A stretch of 64,000 nt of DNA from a virus: positions 20,702-84,701 of the IMG/VR virus record IMGVR_UViG_3300010371_000033; one strand, written 5' to 3'. A program made the translations under genes and the position numbers. Each line of letters starts with the position of its first letter. Position 1 is the stretch's first letter. Below the pieces are notes generated by a model. That model was not told where the DNA came from. It was given only the letters and a program-made list of their open reading frames with translations, and did not search any database. Below, one piece after another: positions 26,413-34,088 of the stretch.

Positions 26413-27119
26413 GTAAGATGCTCTTTTTGGATATAGAAACTGCGCCATCAGTTGCGTATGTTTGGTCATTATTTGGTAATGATGTCATTCCTATTGATAG
26501 AATTGTAAGTCCTGGCTACACTCTTTGCTTCAGTGCAAAATGGAAAAATAAAAGTAAGATGCATTTCCATTCCGTACATACAGATGGCAAAAAGAAGATG
26601 CTTGAAGCTGCATGGAATTATCTTGACGAAGCTGATACAGTTTGCCACTACAATGGCGCTAGTTTTGATATTCCGACATTGCGTGGTGAGTTCATGACCA
26701 ACCATATGATGCCTCCTTCTCCATTCGTACAGATTGATCTCTATAAGACAATCAAAACAGCGAAGTTGGCAAGCCGCAAACTTGATTATGTTTGCGACCA
26801 ACTGGGTCTTGGAAATAAAGTAAGACATAAGGGAATGGGTCTGTGGAAAGGATGCATGGCAGGTAAAGCAGCAGACTGGAAAATCATGACACGCTACAAC
26901 AAACATGATGTGGTACTGCTTGAAGACTTGTTCTATGAAATTGAACCTTGGGTGAATGGCATTCCTGCTAGCAAAGATGAATGCAAGCATGTCAACATTA
27001 TCAAGAAAGGAACATATGCTACGAACAGTAGTGTATATCAGAGGCATTATTGCAAGGATTGCAATCACTACATCAAAGGCCAATTATTGTATCGTGTTCC
27101 TATGAAATTGAGAGCGTAA
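26409..27119 (+). CDS. RNase H-fold 3'-5' exonuclease with C-terminal zinc ribbon
   Basis: This 236-residue protein has a DnaQ-like core: MSKMLFLDIETAP (Asp8, Glu10), CHYNGASFDIPTLRGEF, and RYNKHDVVLLEDLF, which gives a DEDDy-type set with the Tyr. A short C-terminal segment, HYCKDCNHYIKG, with an earlier Cys in DECKH, looks like a small zinc ribbon. Related proteins are common in T4-like and cyanophage genomes as RNase_H_2-type exonucleases. The substrate is unknown; repair or proofreading of DNA is plausible. Confidence 0.8.
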   Translation: MSKMLFLDIETAPSVAYVWSLFGNDVIPIDRIVSPGYTLCFSAKWKNKSKMHFHSVHTDGKKKMLEAAWNYLDEADTVCHYNGASFDIPTLRGEFMTNHMMPPSPFVQIDLYKTIKTAKLASRKLDYVCDQLGLGNKVRHKGMGLWKGCMAGKAADWKIMTRYNKHDVVLLEDLFYEIEPWVNGIPASKDECKHVNIIKKGTYATNSSVYQRHYCKDCNHYIKGQLLYRVPMKLRA

Positions 27120-27120
27120 T

Positions 27121-27405
27121 ATGAGTGATGTTAAAGTAGTGAAATTGATTACAGGTGAAGAGCTTTTGGCTTCTGTGACAGATTATGTAGAGACAATGAT
27201 GCTTGAAAAGCCATATGTCATGGTGATGGGTCCAGAAGGTGCTGGTATTATGCCTTGGATGCCTTACGCTGAGACTGATAATGTGGAAATTGATAAGAAC
27301 AAAGTCATTGCTGTTTTAGAGCTTAAAGAGTCTGTTAAGCAGTCTTACAGTAAGATGGTTGGTAAGATCATTTTGAATGAGAGTAAAATTCATTTAGCGA
27401 GCTGA
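27121..27405 (+). CDS. Conserved T4-like hypothetical, possibly Sm-like fold
   Basis: This 94-residue protein begins SDVKVVKLITGEELLASVTD, continues LEKPYVMVMGPEGAGIMPWM, and ends SYSKMVGKIILNESKI. This small beta-barrel pattern is widespread in T4-like cyanophage genomes as a conserved hypothetical and resembles LSm domains. The RNA-binding idea is speculative. It starts one base after the exonuclease stop. Confidence 0.65.
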   Translation: MSDVKVVKLITGEELLASVTDYVETMMLEKPYVMVMGPEGAGIMPWMPYAETDNVEIDKNKVIAVLELKESVKQSYSKMVGKIILNESKIHLAS

Positions 27406-27410
27406 TTAAC

Positions 27411-27590
27411 ATGGATATTATTGATATTTTGGGATTGATATTATTTTTGTATGCGGTTACAACTACAATAGCATTGTTAATTACTGATTTTATTGTGAAA
27501 GAAGATTTTGGTTGGTTTCAGGCATTTCTATGTTTCATTTGGCCTGTATCCTTGATTGCATATTTGATAAACAGAATGTGGGAGAAATAA
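27411..27590 (+). CDS. 59-residue two-span membrane protein
   Basis: A frame from ATG 27411 to TAA 27588-27590 abuts the next ATG exactly. The peptide starts MDIIDILGLILFLYAVTTTI and has a second hydrophobic span (WFQAFLCFIWPVSLIAYLI) ending in NRMWEK. It is likely an inner-membrane microprotein of unknown role. Position and tight packing support it. Confidence 0.6.
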   Translation: MDIIDILGLILFLYAVTTTIALLITDFIVKEDFGWFQAFLCFIWPVSLIAYLINRMWEK

Positions 27591-27881
27591 ATGAATAATC
27601 CTGTTAAGATTCGTGCGAAGTTCCGTGTAGCACAAGTTTTACCTTATAAGAATGAAAATGGTCAGACCACTCTAGAACATTGGGAAATGTATGCTGTTGG
27701 AGGTAATGGTGTACGTCATGGTTATCCTGAAGACGGTTCAGATGAAGATAATACTTTTTCTAAGTGGACACCTAATGCTCATCTGACTATGGATGTTCAG
27801 AATCCTAATTTGTTTGGAATGCTGAAAGTCAATGATAAGTATTATGTCGACTTCACTTTGGCTGAAGAAACAACTGTATGA
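27591..27881 (+). CDS. Conserved phage hypothetical protein
   Basis: This 96-residue protein has KIRAKFRVAQVLPYKNENGQ, then WEMYAVGGNGVR, WTPNAHLTMDVQNPNLFG and DKYYVDFTLAEE. The pattern (KIRAKF... THxATPxGxLxMTI... GKxYYLDF) is a recurrent small beta protein in T4-like phages. Its function is unknown. Coupled to the next ORF by ATGA. Confidence 0.65.
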   Translation: MNNPVKIRAKFRVAQVLPYKNENGQTTLEHWEMYAVGGNGVRHGYPEDGSDEDNTFSKWTPNAHLTMDVQNPNLFGMLKVNDKYYVDFTLAEETTV

Positions 27882-28039
27882 TTACAGAAGAACAGGCTAG
27901 ACTGTTGTGTGAAGCGTTTGGAGTTTTTGAGTTGCTCCAGGATGAAGAGGAAACTGGACTTCTAGAAGAACATAATCCTTCAATGCTGGATGCGTATATA
28001 GACTTGTACCAGATGGCTTATGGAGAAGGATGGTCATGA
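27878..28039 (+). CDS. Acidic 53-residue protein
   Basis: An ATGA overlap with the preceding gene starts this short frame (MITEEQARLLCEAFGVFELL), which ends in an overlap with the next ATG. It is acidic and helical and has no recognised family. Confidence 0.5.
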   Translation: MITEEQARLLCEAFGVFELLQDEEETGLLEEHNPSMLDAYIDLYQMAYGEGWS

Positions 28040-28203
28040 AAACTTACGCTGTAATTGATGATTTTGGTGATGATTGGGAGGAAGGACGCATCGTCCATGA
28101 GGCAGATACTCTGGACAGAGTTTATGAATGGGCAGAAGAAAATAATTTTCATAGCGCGTCCATAGTGTCCATCGAAGATGATATCAGAGAGATTGTAAGA
28201 TGA
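28036..28203 (+). CDS. Acidic 55-residue protein
   Basis: The frame begins at an ATGA overlap (MKTYAVIDDFGDDWEEGRIV) and continues HEADTLDRVYEWAEENNFHS, ending in DDIREIVR. It looks like a small alpha/beta domain with strong negative charge, as in many early phage proteins. No family is recognised. Confidence 0.5.
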   Translation: MKTYAVIDDFGDDWEEGRIVHEADTLDRVYEWAEENNFHSASIVSIEDDIREIVR

Positions 28204-28253
28204 AGAGTGATAAGCTAATGGTACCAGTTGGCATTACAAAGGCTAAGAAATAA
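28200..28253 (+). CDS. Possible 17-residue leader ORF
   Basis: A tiny basic frame (MKSDKLMVPVGITKAKK) starts at an ATGA overlap and ends one base before the glycosyltransferase ATG. It may serve only to couple translation. Support is limited to its exact placement. Confidence 0.2.
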   Translation: MKSDKLMVPVGITKAKK

Positions 28254-28254
28254 C

Positions 28255-29121
28255 ATGGAATTAAAGATCACCAGAGAAGAATTTTCAAAGAAGAAACTTA
28301 TGATCTGCTGCCCTATGTATGGCGGCATGTGCACTGGCGTTTTCACACAATCAATGTTGAAACTTCAAGGATTGTGCCAACAATATGGGATTGGATTTTC
28401 AATCAATTTCCTTTTCAATGAGTCTCTGATTCAGAGAGCTAGAACCTATTTGACTGATAGTTTTATGCGTTCTGATTGCACGCATCTTTTGTTTATTGAC
28501 TCTGATATTCAATTTGAAGCCAATGATGTGCTCTTTCTTCTTGGTTTGCAGACTGATGAGTCACCTTATGATATCATAGGTGGTGCATATCCAAAGAAGA
28601 CCATCTCGTGGGAGAAGGTAAAGCAAGCGGTGGATGCAGGAGCTGCTGACAAGAATCCAGCTGATCTTGAAAATTTCGTTGGAGACTTTGTCTTCAATCC
28701 AGTGATGCCAGATGAAGTAAAAGAAGGTCAAGCATACCAATTGCGTTTAGATGAGCCTGTAGAGATTATGGAGTTGGGCACAGGTTTTATGATGATCAGA
28801 CGCTCTTCATTAAAGAAATGGGAAGACGCGCATTCTGACAGACTGTATTTGCCTGATCATGTACGCACCAAAGATTTCGATGGGTCAAGAGAAATTTACG
28901 AATACTTCACGGTCAAGGTTGATCCTAAGAGCAAGAGACTCCTATCTGAAGACTATCAACTCTGTCATGAGTTCCGTGATCTTGGAATGAAAGTGTGGTT
29001 GTGCCCATGGATGCGATTGGGTCATCTTGGCAGTTATTTGTTTGGAGGATCATTACCAGCATTGGCTAGCGTAGGAGTTTCAGCCACTGCTGATCCTTCC
29101 AAGCTTGTTGATAAGAAATAA
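28255..29121 (+). CDS. GT-A fold glycosyltransferase, probable DNA-modification enzyme
   Basis: The ATG at 28255 (MELKITREEF) is one base after a tiny ORF; an upstream in-frame TTG is rejected. The 288-residue product has KKLMICCPMYGGMCTGVFTQ, then THLLFIDSDIQF with a DxD metal/nucleotide motif (Asp82-Ser83-Asp84), YDIIGGAYPKKTISW, and ELGTGFMMIRRSSL. GT-A enzymes of this type occur in phages and have been proposed to glycosylate hydroxylated bases made by TET/JBP enzymes, one of which lies 2.4 kb upstream. Transfer to a protein or polysaccharide remains possible. Confidence 0.75.
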   Translation: MELKITREEFSKKKLMICCPMYGGMCTGVFTQSMLKLQGLCQQYGIGFSINFLFNESLIQRARTYLTDSFMRSDCTHLLFIDSDIQFEANDVLFLLGLQTDESPYDIIGGAYPKKTISWEKVKQAVDAGAADKNPADLENFVGDFVFNPVMPDEVKEGQAYQLRLDEPVEIMELGTGFMMIRRSSLKKWEDAHSDRLYLPDHVRTKDFDGSREIYEYFTVKVDPKSKRLLSEDYQLCHEFRDLGMKVWLCPWMRLGHLGSYLFGGSLPALASVGVSATADPSKLVDKK

Positions 29122-29132
29122 GGAAGAACATT

Positions 29133-29555
29133 ATGTGTGTTGTATCATTCGTTGGCAAGCATTATGAGGATGAATTCAGTAAGAAGCCGTACAGGCCATG
29201 GGAAGCTCCGACAGTTCCGGGTTGGCCACCAACATATTATCCAAAACCATCTGATGAAGAAGTGAAGAGGCAAATAGAGAAACTTCAAAATGGTGTTGTT
29301 TCTAACGAAGAAATCAAGAAACAGGTTGAAGAGCTTAGAAAGCAAGTAGAAGAGATGAAAAAGTTCTTGATTGAAGCTCTTGAATATGACAGACTTTACA
29401 AACAACCAGATTGTGAAAATGATCTCAAGATTGCATTCTTGAAGAAAGTTGCGGAGTCAGTTGGTCTAACCTTGGATGATATTTTTCCAAACAAACCAAC
29501 TCCACCACCTTCCCGTTTGATAAAGGAACACCAGACTCCTAAAAAGAAGAAATAA
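29133..29555 (+). CDS. Coiled-coil hypothetical protein
   Basis: This 140-residue protein starts MCVVSFVGKHYEDEF and is Pro/Trp/Tyr-rich to residue 45. It has a heptad-like coiled coil at about 47-88 (IKKQVEELRKQVEEMKKFLI) and ends with a Pro-rich basic tail. An RBS-like AAGGAAG precedes the ATG. Similar small MCxxSxVG-start proteins occur in other phages, with no assigned function. Confidence 0.6.
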   Translation: MCVVSFVGKHYEDEFSKKPYRPWEAPTVPGWPPTYYPKPSDEEVKRQIEKLQNGVVSNEEIKKQVEELRKQVEEMKKFLIEALEYDRLYKQPDCENDLKIAFLKKVAESVGLTLDDIFPNKPTPPPSRLIKEHQTPKKKK

Positions 29556-29558
29556 TAG

Positions 29559-29798
29559 ATGGATTTTGAAGCTAATCTGACTTCCTTTTGTAGTGAAATA
29601 CAATACTTGGTAAACAATGGCCACACTTATCTGGAGTCATTGACTTTGTATATTGATATGCACAATTTGGATGTTGAAACTGTTTCACAGATGGTTAAAA
29701 AGAACAAAGCATTGATGGAGAATTTAGCAGCGGAATGCTCTGAAAACATGATGTTAAAAACCAAGAAAAAAGATTCATTGAAAAAGTTTTTGAAGTAA
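29559..29798 (+). CDS. 33: Probable late-transcription coactivator gp33-like
   Basis: This 79-residue protein has the pattern FCSEIQYLVNNGHTYLESLT then HNLDVETVSQMVKKNKALME, which resembles the gp33-like late promoter accessory proteins of T4-like cyanophages. The C-terminus KKKDSLKKFLK resembles a sliding-clamp binding tail, as known for T4 gp33, which links RNA polymerase to gp45. Together with gp55 and gp45 it would complete the late transcription apparatus. Assignment is by pattern; a direct comparison is needed to settle it. Confidence 0.55.
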   Translation: MDFEANLTSFCSEIQYLVNNGHTYLESLTLYIDMHNLDVETVSQMVKKNKALMENLAAECSENMMLKTKKKDSLKKFLK

Positions 29799-29831
29799 AG
29801 CGATATACAATAATTGAATTGGAGATAGTCT

Positions 29832-30032
29832 ATGTCTGAAAATAATAATACTAACTATGGTGGAATCGGTTTCACTGGATTGTTAACCATAGTGTTCATC
29901 GTTTTGAAGCTGACGCATGTTATTAATTGGTCATGGTGGTGGGTTCTAGCACCTACTTTAATCCCATTAGGATTGATTGTAATTATTTTGTTGATAGCGA
30001 CGTTTGTCTTTTATATTAACAGTAGGAGTTGA
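29832..30032 (+). CDS. 66-residue two-span membrane protein
   Basis: A small protein with two hydrophobic spans (GGIGFTGLLTIVFIVLKL and WWWVLAPTLIPLGLIVIILL) that overlaps the RBS region of gp45. An RBS-like GGAGA precedes the start. Function unknown. Similar membrane microproteins precede the clamp gene in other T4-like genomes. Confidence 0.6.
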   Translation: MSENNNTNYGGIGFTGLLTIVFIVLKLTHVINWSWWWVLAPTLIPLGLIVIILLIATFVFYINSRS

Positions 30033-30034
30033 TT

Positions 30035-30715
30035 ATGAAGTTGTCTGAACGCACTGTTTCATTATTGAAAAATTTCGCTGGTATCAATCCCAGCATCCTG
30101 ATCAAACCAGGAAATGTTTTGCAAACTATCAATCCAATGAGTAGCGTGATTGCGACTGCCACGATTGAAGAGTCTTTCCCTAAAGAATTTGCGATCTATG
30201 ACTTGAATCAGTTCTTGTCTGCAATTTCTATGTTCAAGGATTGCAACATTGAATTTGGTGAAGGATATCTAGAGTTGAAGGGTGAGGGAAGTGCGACGAT
30301 TCGCTATTGGTGCGCTGAACCATCTTTGATTAAGTCAAAGGTGTCTGAAGTTAAGTTGCCAAGCGAAGATGTTCAATTCAATTTATCTGAAACAGCATTG
30401 TCTAAGGTTCTGAAAGCTGCTTCAATTCTTGCTTTGCCGGAGCTTGCTTTTGCATCTAATGGTGATACACTATCTGTTAAGGCAATTGATAGTCGCTCTA
30501 GTTCAAGCAATTCAATGGATGTTGAATTGTGCAAGAATGAAAGTGGTAGCAAATTCAATATTATCTTCCAGGTTGATAACTTGAAGATGCTTGTTCAAGA
30601 CTATGCTGTGACAGTTTGCGCCAAGGGTATTACCAAGTTTCATAGCACAGGCAAGAATGAATATGAATTGACATATTATGTAGCTTCATCTGTTCACTCA
30701 ACATTCGCGAAGTAA
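30035..30715 (+). CDS. 45: DNA polymerase sliding clamp gp45
   Basis: The ATG at 30035 has an ideal AGGAG at 30024-30028 and is preferred to an earlier ATG six bases upstream. The 226-residue product matches T4 gp45 (228 residues): KLSERTVSLLKNFAGINPSI, FAIYDLNQFLSAISMF, and a repeat of the two-domain clamp fold ending YYVASSVHST. The trimeric clamp tethers gp43 and also activates late transcription. It precedes its loaders gp44 and gp62, as in T4. Confidence 0.94.
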   Translation: MKLSERTVSLLKNFAGINPSILIKPGNVLQTINPMSSVIATATIEESFPKEFAIYDLNQFLSAISMFKDCNIEFGEGYLELKGEGSATIRYWCAEPSLIKSKVSEVKLPSEDVQFNLSETALSKVLKAASILALPELAFASNGDTLSVKAIDSRSSSSNSMDVELCKNESGSKFNIIFQVDNLKMLVQDYAVTVCAKGITKFHSTGKNEYELTYYVASSVHSTFAK

Positions 30716-30726
30716 GAGGCAATAAA

Positions 30727-31674
30727 GTGATTTCTACTAATACTAATGAATTTTTGTGGGTCGAAAAATTTCGTCCCAAGACAGTTTCAGAAACTATTCT
30801 TCCAACAACATTGAAGAAAACATTTCAGACGTTTGTTGATCAGAAGAATATTCCTAACTTGTTGTTGAATGGTGGCGCAGGGATTGGCAAGACTACCGTA
30901 GCTAAAGCTATGTGCAGTGAGTTGGACTGTGATGTTCTATCAATCAACGCAAGTCTAAATGGTAATGTTGATACACTAAGGAATGAAATAGCACAATTCG
31001 CTTCTACTATGTCTTTCAAGACTGGTAGAAAGATTGTATTCCTGGATGAAGCTGATGCGTTGACTGATGCAACTCAAAAGGGTTTGCGTGGCTTCATGGA
31101 AGAGTTTGCATCAAACTGTGGATTCATTCTGACTTGTAATTTCAAAAACAGGATCATTGATCCTCTTCATTCAAGACTTTCTATCATTGAGTTCTCCATT
31201 CCAAAAGAAGAACAACCAAAGCTAGCTATGGAATTCTTCAAGAGAATGGAAGAAATCTTGGAGACTGAAGGAGTTGGTTATGATAAGGAAGCTGTGGTTG
31301 CTCTAATCAAACAGCATTTTCCAGATTGGAGGAGAGTGATCGGTGAGCTTCAACGCTACAGTGCTACAGGGTACATAAATACAGGTGTACTGGCAACTGT
31401 AAAAGATGAAGATTTTGACGAATTGGTTGGGTTGTTGAAGAACAAGAAGTGGAATGAGATGAGAAAGTGGGTGGGTGAACACACTGATGTTGAACCAAAC
31501 GCATTACTCCGCAGGTTCTATGATCAATCCAAGTCGGTTGTTAAACCTGCGTCAATTCCAACGTTGGTGTTATTGCTAGCTGAAACTCAATACAAGTTGC
31601 AGTTTTCAGCTGATTCAGAAATTTGTATCGCTGCATTTCTAACTCAAGTTATGAGTGAAGTTTCATTTACTTAA
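30727..31674 (+). CDS. 44: Clamp loader large subunit gp44
   Basis: This 315-residue AAA+ ATPase starts with GTG at 30727 behind AAGAGG. Motifs are WVEKFRPKTVSETILP, Walker A NGGAGIGKTT (Lys55), Walker B FLDEADAL (Asp107-Glu108), sensor TCNFKNRI, and an arginine finger region SRLSIIEF. T4 gp44 is 319 residues. Four gp44 and one gp62 load gp45 at primer ends. Confidence 0.94.
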   Translation: MISTNTNEFLWVEKFRPKTVSETILPTTLKKTFQTFVDQKNIPNLLLNGGAGIGKTTVAKAMCSELDCDVLSINASLNGNVDTLRNEIAQFASTMSFKTGRKIVFLDEADALTDATQKGLRGFMEEFASNCGFILTCNFKNRIIDPLHSRLSIIEFSIPKEEQPKLAMEFFKRMEEILETEGVGYDKEAVVALIKQHFPDWRRVIGELQRYSATGYINTGVLATVKDEDFDELVGLLKNKKWNEMRKWVGEHTDVEPNALLRRFYDQSKSVVKPASIPTLVLLLAETQYKLQFSADSEICIAAFLTQVMSEVSFT

Positions 31675-31685
31675 ACAGGTGATTT

Positions 31686-31886
31686 ATGGTATTCAAGAAG
31701 AAAGTTAAACCAACATTTGAACAGTGGTCTCAACTAAAGGAAACAATTACACAATTTCCGTTGACTCCAGCTGTTATTGTTTCGGAGTTTCAAAAGAGTC
31801 GTGGTGTAGACTTGAATCGTGTGCGTATTGATGCTATGCGCGAAGAATATGAGAAAATTTATGGCGAAGGCGAAGAAAACTTGTGA
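31686..31886 (+). CDS. 66-residue hypothetical between clamp loader genes
   Basis: The frame starts at an ATG behind ACAGGTG and overlaps the gp62 ATG by 26 bases. The product is a basic-to-acidic helical protein (KVKPTFEQWSQLKETITQFP, ending EKIYGEGEENL). No family is recognised. The overlap suggests coupling to gp62. Confidence 0.55.
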   Translation: MVFKKKVKPTFEQWSQLKETITQFPLTPAVIVSEFQKSRGVDLNRVRIDAMREEYEKIYGEGEENL

Positions 31887-32328
31887 GGTTGCAGAACTAA
31901 CAGATGGTACAAAAGTAGGACTGTTTGATCTAATATCAGACGTATCTTACAACAAGACTGACTTGTTGCATGACAAACGTACTGGACTGGTCAAGACAAA
32001 TGTTCTAAGAGTCTATGTTCCTTACATGGTTAACAGAGCATTTTCATTAGACCTGTCGTCTATTCTTGATGCTCAGATTATGAATGAGTCCTACTTCCTG
32101 AATCCTGATATTCAGCATGATTTTTATCTACATGCATTGCGTAAGGCAAAACGATTCAACAAATGGCCCAAAACAGTTATTGAAGATGAAATCAAGATCA
32201 TTTCTGAAGAATATCAAGTTAATGTCAAGCAGGCCAGAGAAATTGCCAGAACTTTGACTAAAGAACAAAAAAACATCATTCTAACAAAACAACAAAGCAA
32301 GGGTGGCAAAGATGGAAGAAAACAATGA
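31861..32328 (+). CDS. 62: Clamp loader small subunit gp62
   Basis: The ATG at 31861 (MAKAKKTCEVAELTDGTKVG) is chosen. The 155-residue protein contains FDLISDVSYNKTDLLHDK, YMVNRAFSLDL, then LHALRKAKRFNKWPK, corresponding to the conserved KRYGKWAK segment of T4 gp62, and EYQVNVKQAREIARTLTKEQ. It has no ATPase motif and lies directly after gp44, in the T4 order 45-44-62-regA. Confidence 0.85.
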   Translation: MAKAKKTCEVAELTDGTKVGLFDLISDVSYNKTDLLHDKRTGLVKTNVLRVYVPYMVNRAFSLDLSSILDAQIMNESYFLNPDIQHDFYLHALRKAKRFNKWPKTVIEDEIKIISEEYQVNVKQAREIARTLTKEQKNIILTKQQSKGGKDGRKQ

Positions 32329-32731
32329 TCCGTTTGATGGAGTTGGTCTGAGGATCACCCTTCCGAGCACTGATGGTGCCTTTTTAAAGATCAAGGAAAC
32401 TTTGACCCGTGTAGGGTTATATTCAAAGTCTGATGGTCGTCAAGTGTTGGTGCAGTCATGCCATATTCTTCACAAGCGTGGCGAATATGCAATTGTACAT
32501 TTCAAGGAAATGTTTTCTCTGGATCATAGGGATTCAACTTTTACTTATCAAGACGAGGCAAGACGAGACGCTATCGCAATTTTGCTTCAAGAGTGGGGTT
32601 TGTTAACTCTGCTCGACCAACCTGCCACTTTAGAGGCTGATCGAAAGGCAGCGAAGTTCAAAGTTGTGTCCTACAAAGATAAATCTAATTGGTTGTTGAA
32701 GAGTAAGTACACGTTTTCGCAGAGAAAGTAA
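32312..32731 (+). CDS. regA: Translational repressor RegA
   Basis: The ATG at 32312 (MEENNDPFDGVGLRITLPST) is chosen; a GTG nine bases upstream is possible. The product is 139 residues and highly typical: FLKIKETLTRVGLYSKSDGR, VLVQSCHILHKRGEYAIVHF, and KEMFSLDHRDST, matching T4 RegA, with an N-terminal extension of about 14 residues. RegA binds AU-rich starts of early mRNAs and shuts off their translation. Gene order is that of T4. Confidence 0.95.
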   Translation: MEENNDPFDGVGLRITLPSTDGAFLKIKETLTRVGLYSKSDGRQVLVQSCHILHKRGEYAIVHFKEMFSLDHRDSTFTYQDEARRDAIAILLQEWGLLTLLDQPATLEADRKAAKFKVVSYKDKSNWLLKSKYTFSQRK

Positions 32732-32740
32732 GAGCAGAGA

Positions 32741-32845
32741 ATGAAATTAGACATGTGCGTCTACATTCTTTACAGTTTAGGGTCATGCTGTTTTCTGGCA
32801 GGGTCGCTATTAACCATTTGGTTGAAACTGAGAGGAATACAATGA
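32741..32845 (+). CDS. 34-residue single-span membrane microprotein
   Basis: A short frame starts nine bases after regA (MKLDMCVYILYSLGSCCFLA) and ends LKLRGIQ with an ATGA overlap to the next gene. One hydrophobic span with a positive C-terminal end is predicted. GCAGAGA precedes the ATG. No family is known. Confidence 0.45.
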   Translation: MKLDMCVYILYSLGSCCFLAGSLLTIWLKLRGIQ

Positions 32846-33102
32846 CTGTTGATGTGGGAAGACCTCCAATGATTGGATTTCCTAATTGTGATAAAATTGT
32901 TGAAGACATTCGCAAAAAAGAAGATGAAGATATTATTTCAAGAACTTTAGATGGAACCGATGTATTTTATGGTGGTGGTTATGTAGAAGGTGTAAATGTT
33001 CCCACACCAGCTTGTATAAATGATGTAATTTGGTATGGTGTCACGGAACAAGAAGAATCAAAGTTTGAGCATAATGAGTTTTACAATAGACCTATCTGTT
33101 GA
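32842..33102 (+). CDS. Small acidic hypothetical protein
   Basis: The ATG at 32842 overlaps the previous stop (ATGA) and follows AGAGGAAT. The 86-residue product (MTVDVGRPPMIGFPNCDKIV) is acidic in its centre (RKKEDEDIISRTLDGTD) and has two isolated Cys. It has no recognised domain. Confidence 0.5.
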   Translation: MTVDVGRPPMIGFPNCDKIVEDIRKKEDEDIISRTLDGTDVFYGGGYVEGVNVPTPACINDVIWYGVTEQEESKFEHNEFYNRPIC

Positions 33103-33113
33103 GGATAAATACA

Positions 33114-33527
33114 ATGGCAAACAAGAAGAAAGACGTGATAGTTTCAGATGTTACTGTTTCTAAGAAGAAGAACAAAGCAGTTAAGAAAGTTGTGAAGAAA
33201 ACTGCAACCAAAAAGACCGTGGCGAAGAAGGTCAAGAAAAGTCAAGCGGTGAGTCAGAGCCCAGTGTCTAGGACTAAAACACTGAAGGGGCAATTGACGA
33301 CTACTGTGTCTAAAGTAGATACTAATACACCAGTTAACAGATGGGCCGCCCCTATTGATCCTCTTTTGGCAGATAAGTTGGAACTGATTGATGATATACA
33401 ATGCTCTAATACTTTTGAAATGAGAGAGCACAAGATGCTTGAAGCTGCTAGAATTGAACAACAGGATAAAGTCGAACTCAAGATTCCGTTTTGGGCTCGC
33501 ATTTTGTGGTGGTTTGTTAAGAAGTGA
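33114..33527 (+). CDS. Lysine-rich histone H1-like protein with amphipathic C-terminus
   Basis: The ATG at 33114 (MANKKKDVIVSDVTVSKKKN) follows GAGG. Residues 15-50 are mostly Lys, Val, Ala and Thr (KKVVKKTATKKTVAKKVKK), like histone H1 tails. The middle is acidic and helical, and the last 15 residues (IPFWARILWWFVKK) are amphipathic and Trp-rich, as in peripheral membrane anchors. The combination could bind nucleic acid and membrane. No family is recognised. Confidence 0.55.
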   Translation: MANKKKDVIVSDVTVSKKKNKAVKKVVKKTATKKTVAKKVKKSQAVSQSPVSRTKTLKGQLTTTVSKVDTNTPVNRWAAPIDPLLADKLELIDDIQCSNTFEMREHKMLEAARIEQQDKVELKIPFWARILWWFVKK

Positions 33528-33829
33528 ATGAGAGAGAAAAGCAAGCCTTTCTGACCTATGCTGATGCTATTATAGCTGAATGCCACAAAGTCAGATTCGA
33601 AGAAGGTGTACCTGGTTCAGCTCGCTATTCTAATATGGAAGAGAAATTGACTGAACCACGACAGTTTTATGTCTTGGGTCATAGTGATGGCCGTGAAAAG
33701 ATGGCTAAAGAAATATTGAACATCATGAAAGCCTTGCAGACAGTTGAACAAAAATATAGTGATGAGATTGTTAAGCAATCATTAACAAAAATTGCAAAGG
33801 ATCCAAGATGGAAATTGAAAAAGAATTGA
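33524..33829 (+). CDS. Hypothetical protein, GTG start
   Basis: The start is a GTG overlapping the preceding stop (GTGA). The 101-residue product has NEREKQAFLTYADAIIAECH, VPGSARYSNMEEKLTEPRQ and a final basic helix. It is a mixed-charge helical protein of unknown function. Its end overlaps the next gene by 22 bases. Confidence 0.55.
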   Translation: MNEREKQAFLTYADAIIAECHKVRFEEGVPGSARYSNMEEKLTEPRQFYVLGHSDGREKMAKEILNIMKALQTVEQKYSDEIVKQSLTKIAKDPRWKLKKN

Positions 33830-34080
33830 TTGCAAAGGAATTGCGCAAACATTCTCAAGAGCTTCGAGCAAAAATAGATAACAATCTGACGAATGCAACA
33901 TGTACAAAAAATTTTGAACGTGATAGTGAAATCATCAATTGCGAATGTCACGCTATCTTTAAATTAGAGCAAAAATACAAGAAGAAGCATGATAAGCTTG
34001 TAAGAAAATATAGCAAACGTTCCACATGTTTGCGTGGATGTAAAATTTGTAACAGAATCCGAAATTGGCTGCATATTTGA
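33808..34080 (+). CDS. Cys-rich basic hypothetical protein
   Basis: The ATG follows AAAGGATCC, a usable RBS. The 90-residue product is helical and Lys-rich, with five Cys: Cys at NATCTKN and INCECHA, and RSTCLRGCKICNRIRNW near the end. The C-terminal cluster might bind a metal, but no known pattern is met. Confidence 0.5.
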   Translation: MEIEKELIAKELRKHSQELRAKIDNNLTNATCTKNFERDSEIINCECHAIFKLEQKYKKKHDKLVRKYSKRSTCLRGCKICNRIRNWLHI

Positions 34081-34088
34081 GGTGATTC

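Noticed and set aside
26469-27083. 204-codon open frame on the minus strand
   Set aside because: It lies entirely opposite the RNase H-fold exonuclease gene, which has clear catalytic motifs and coupled neighbours; the antisense translation has no recognisable domain.
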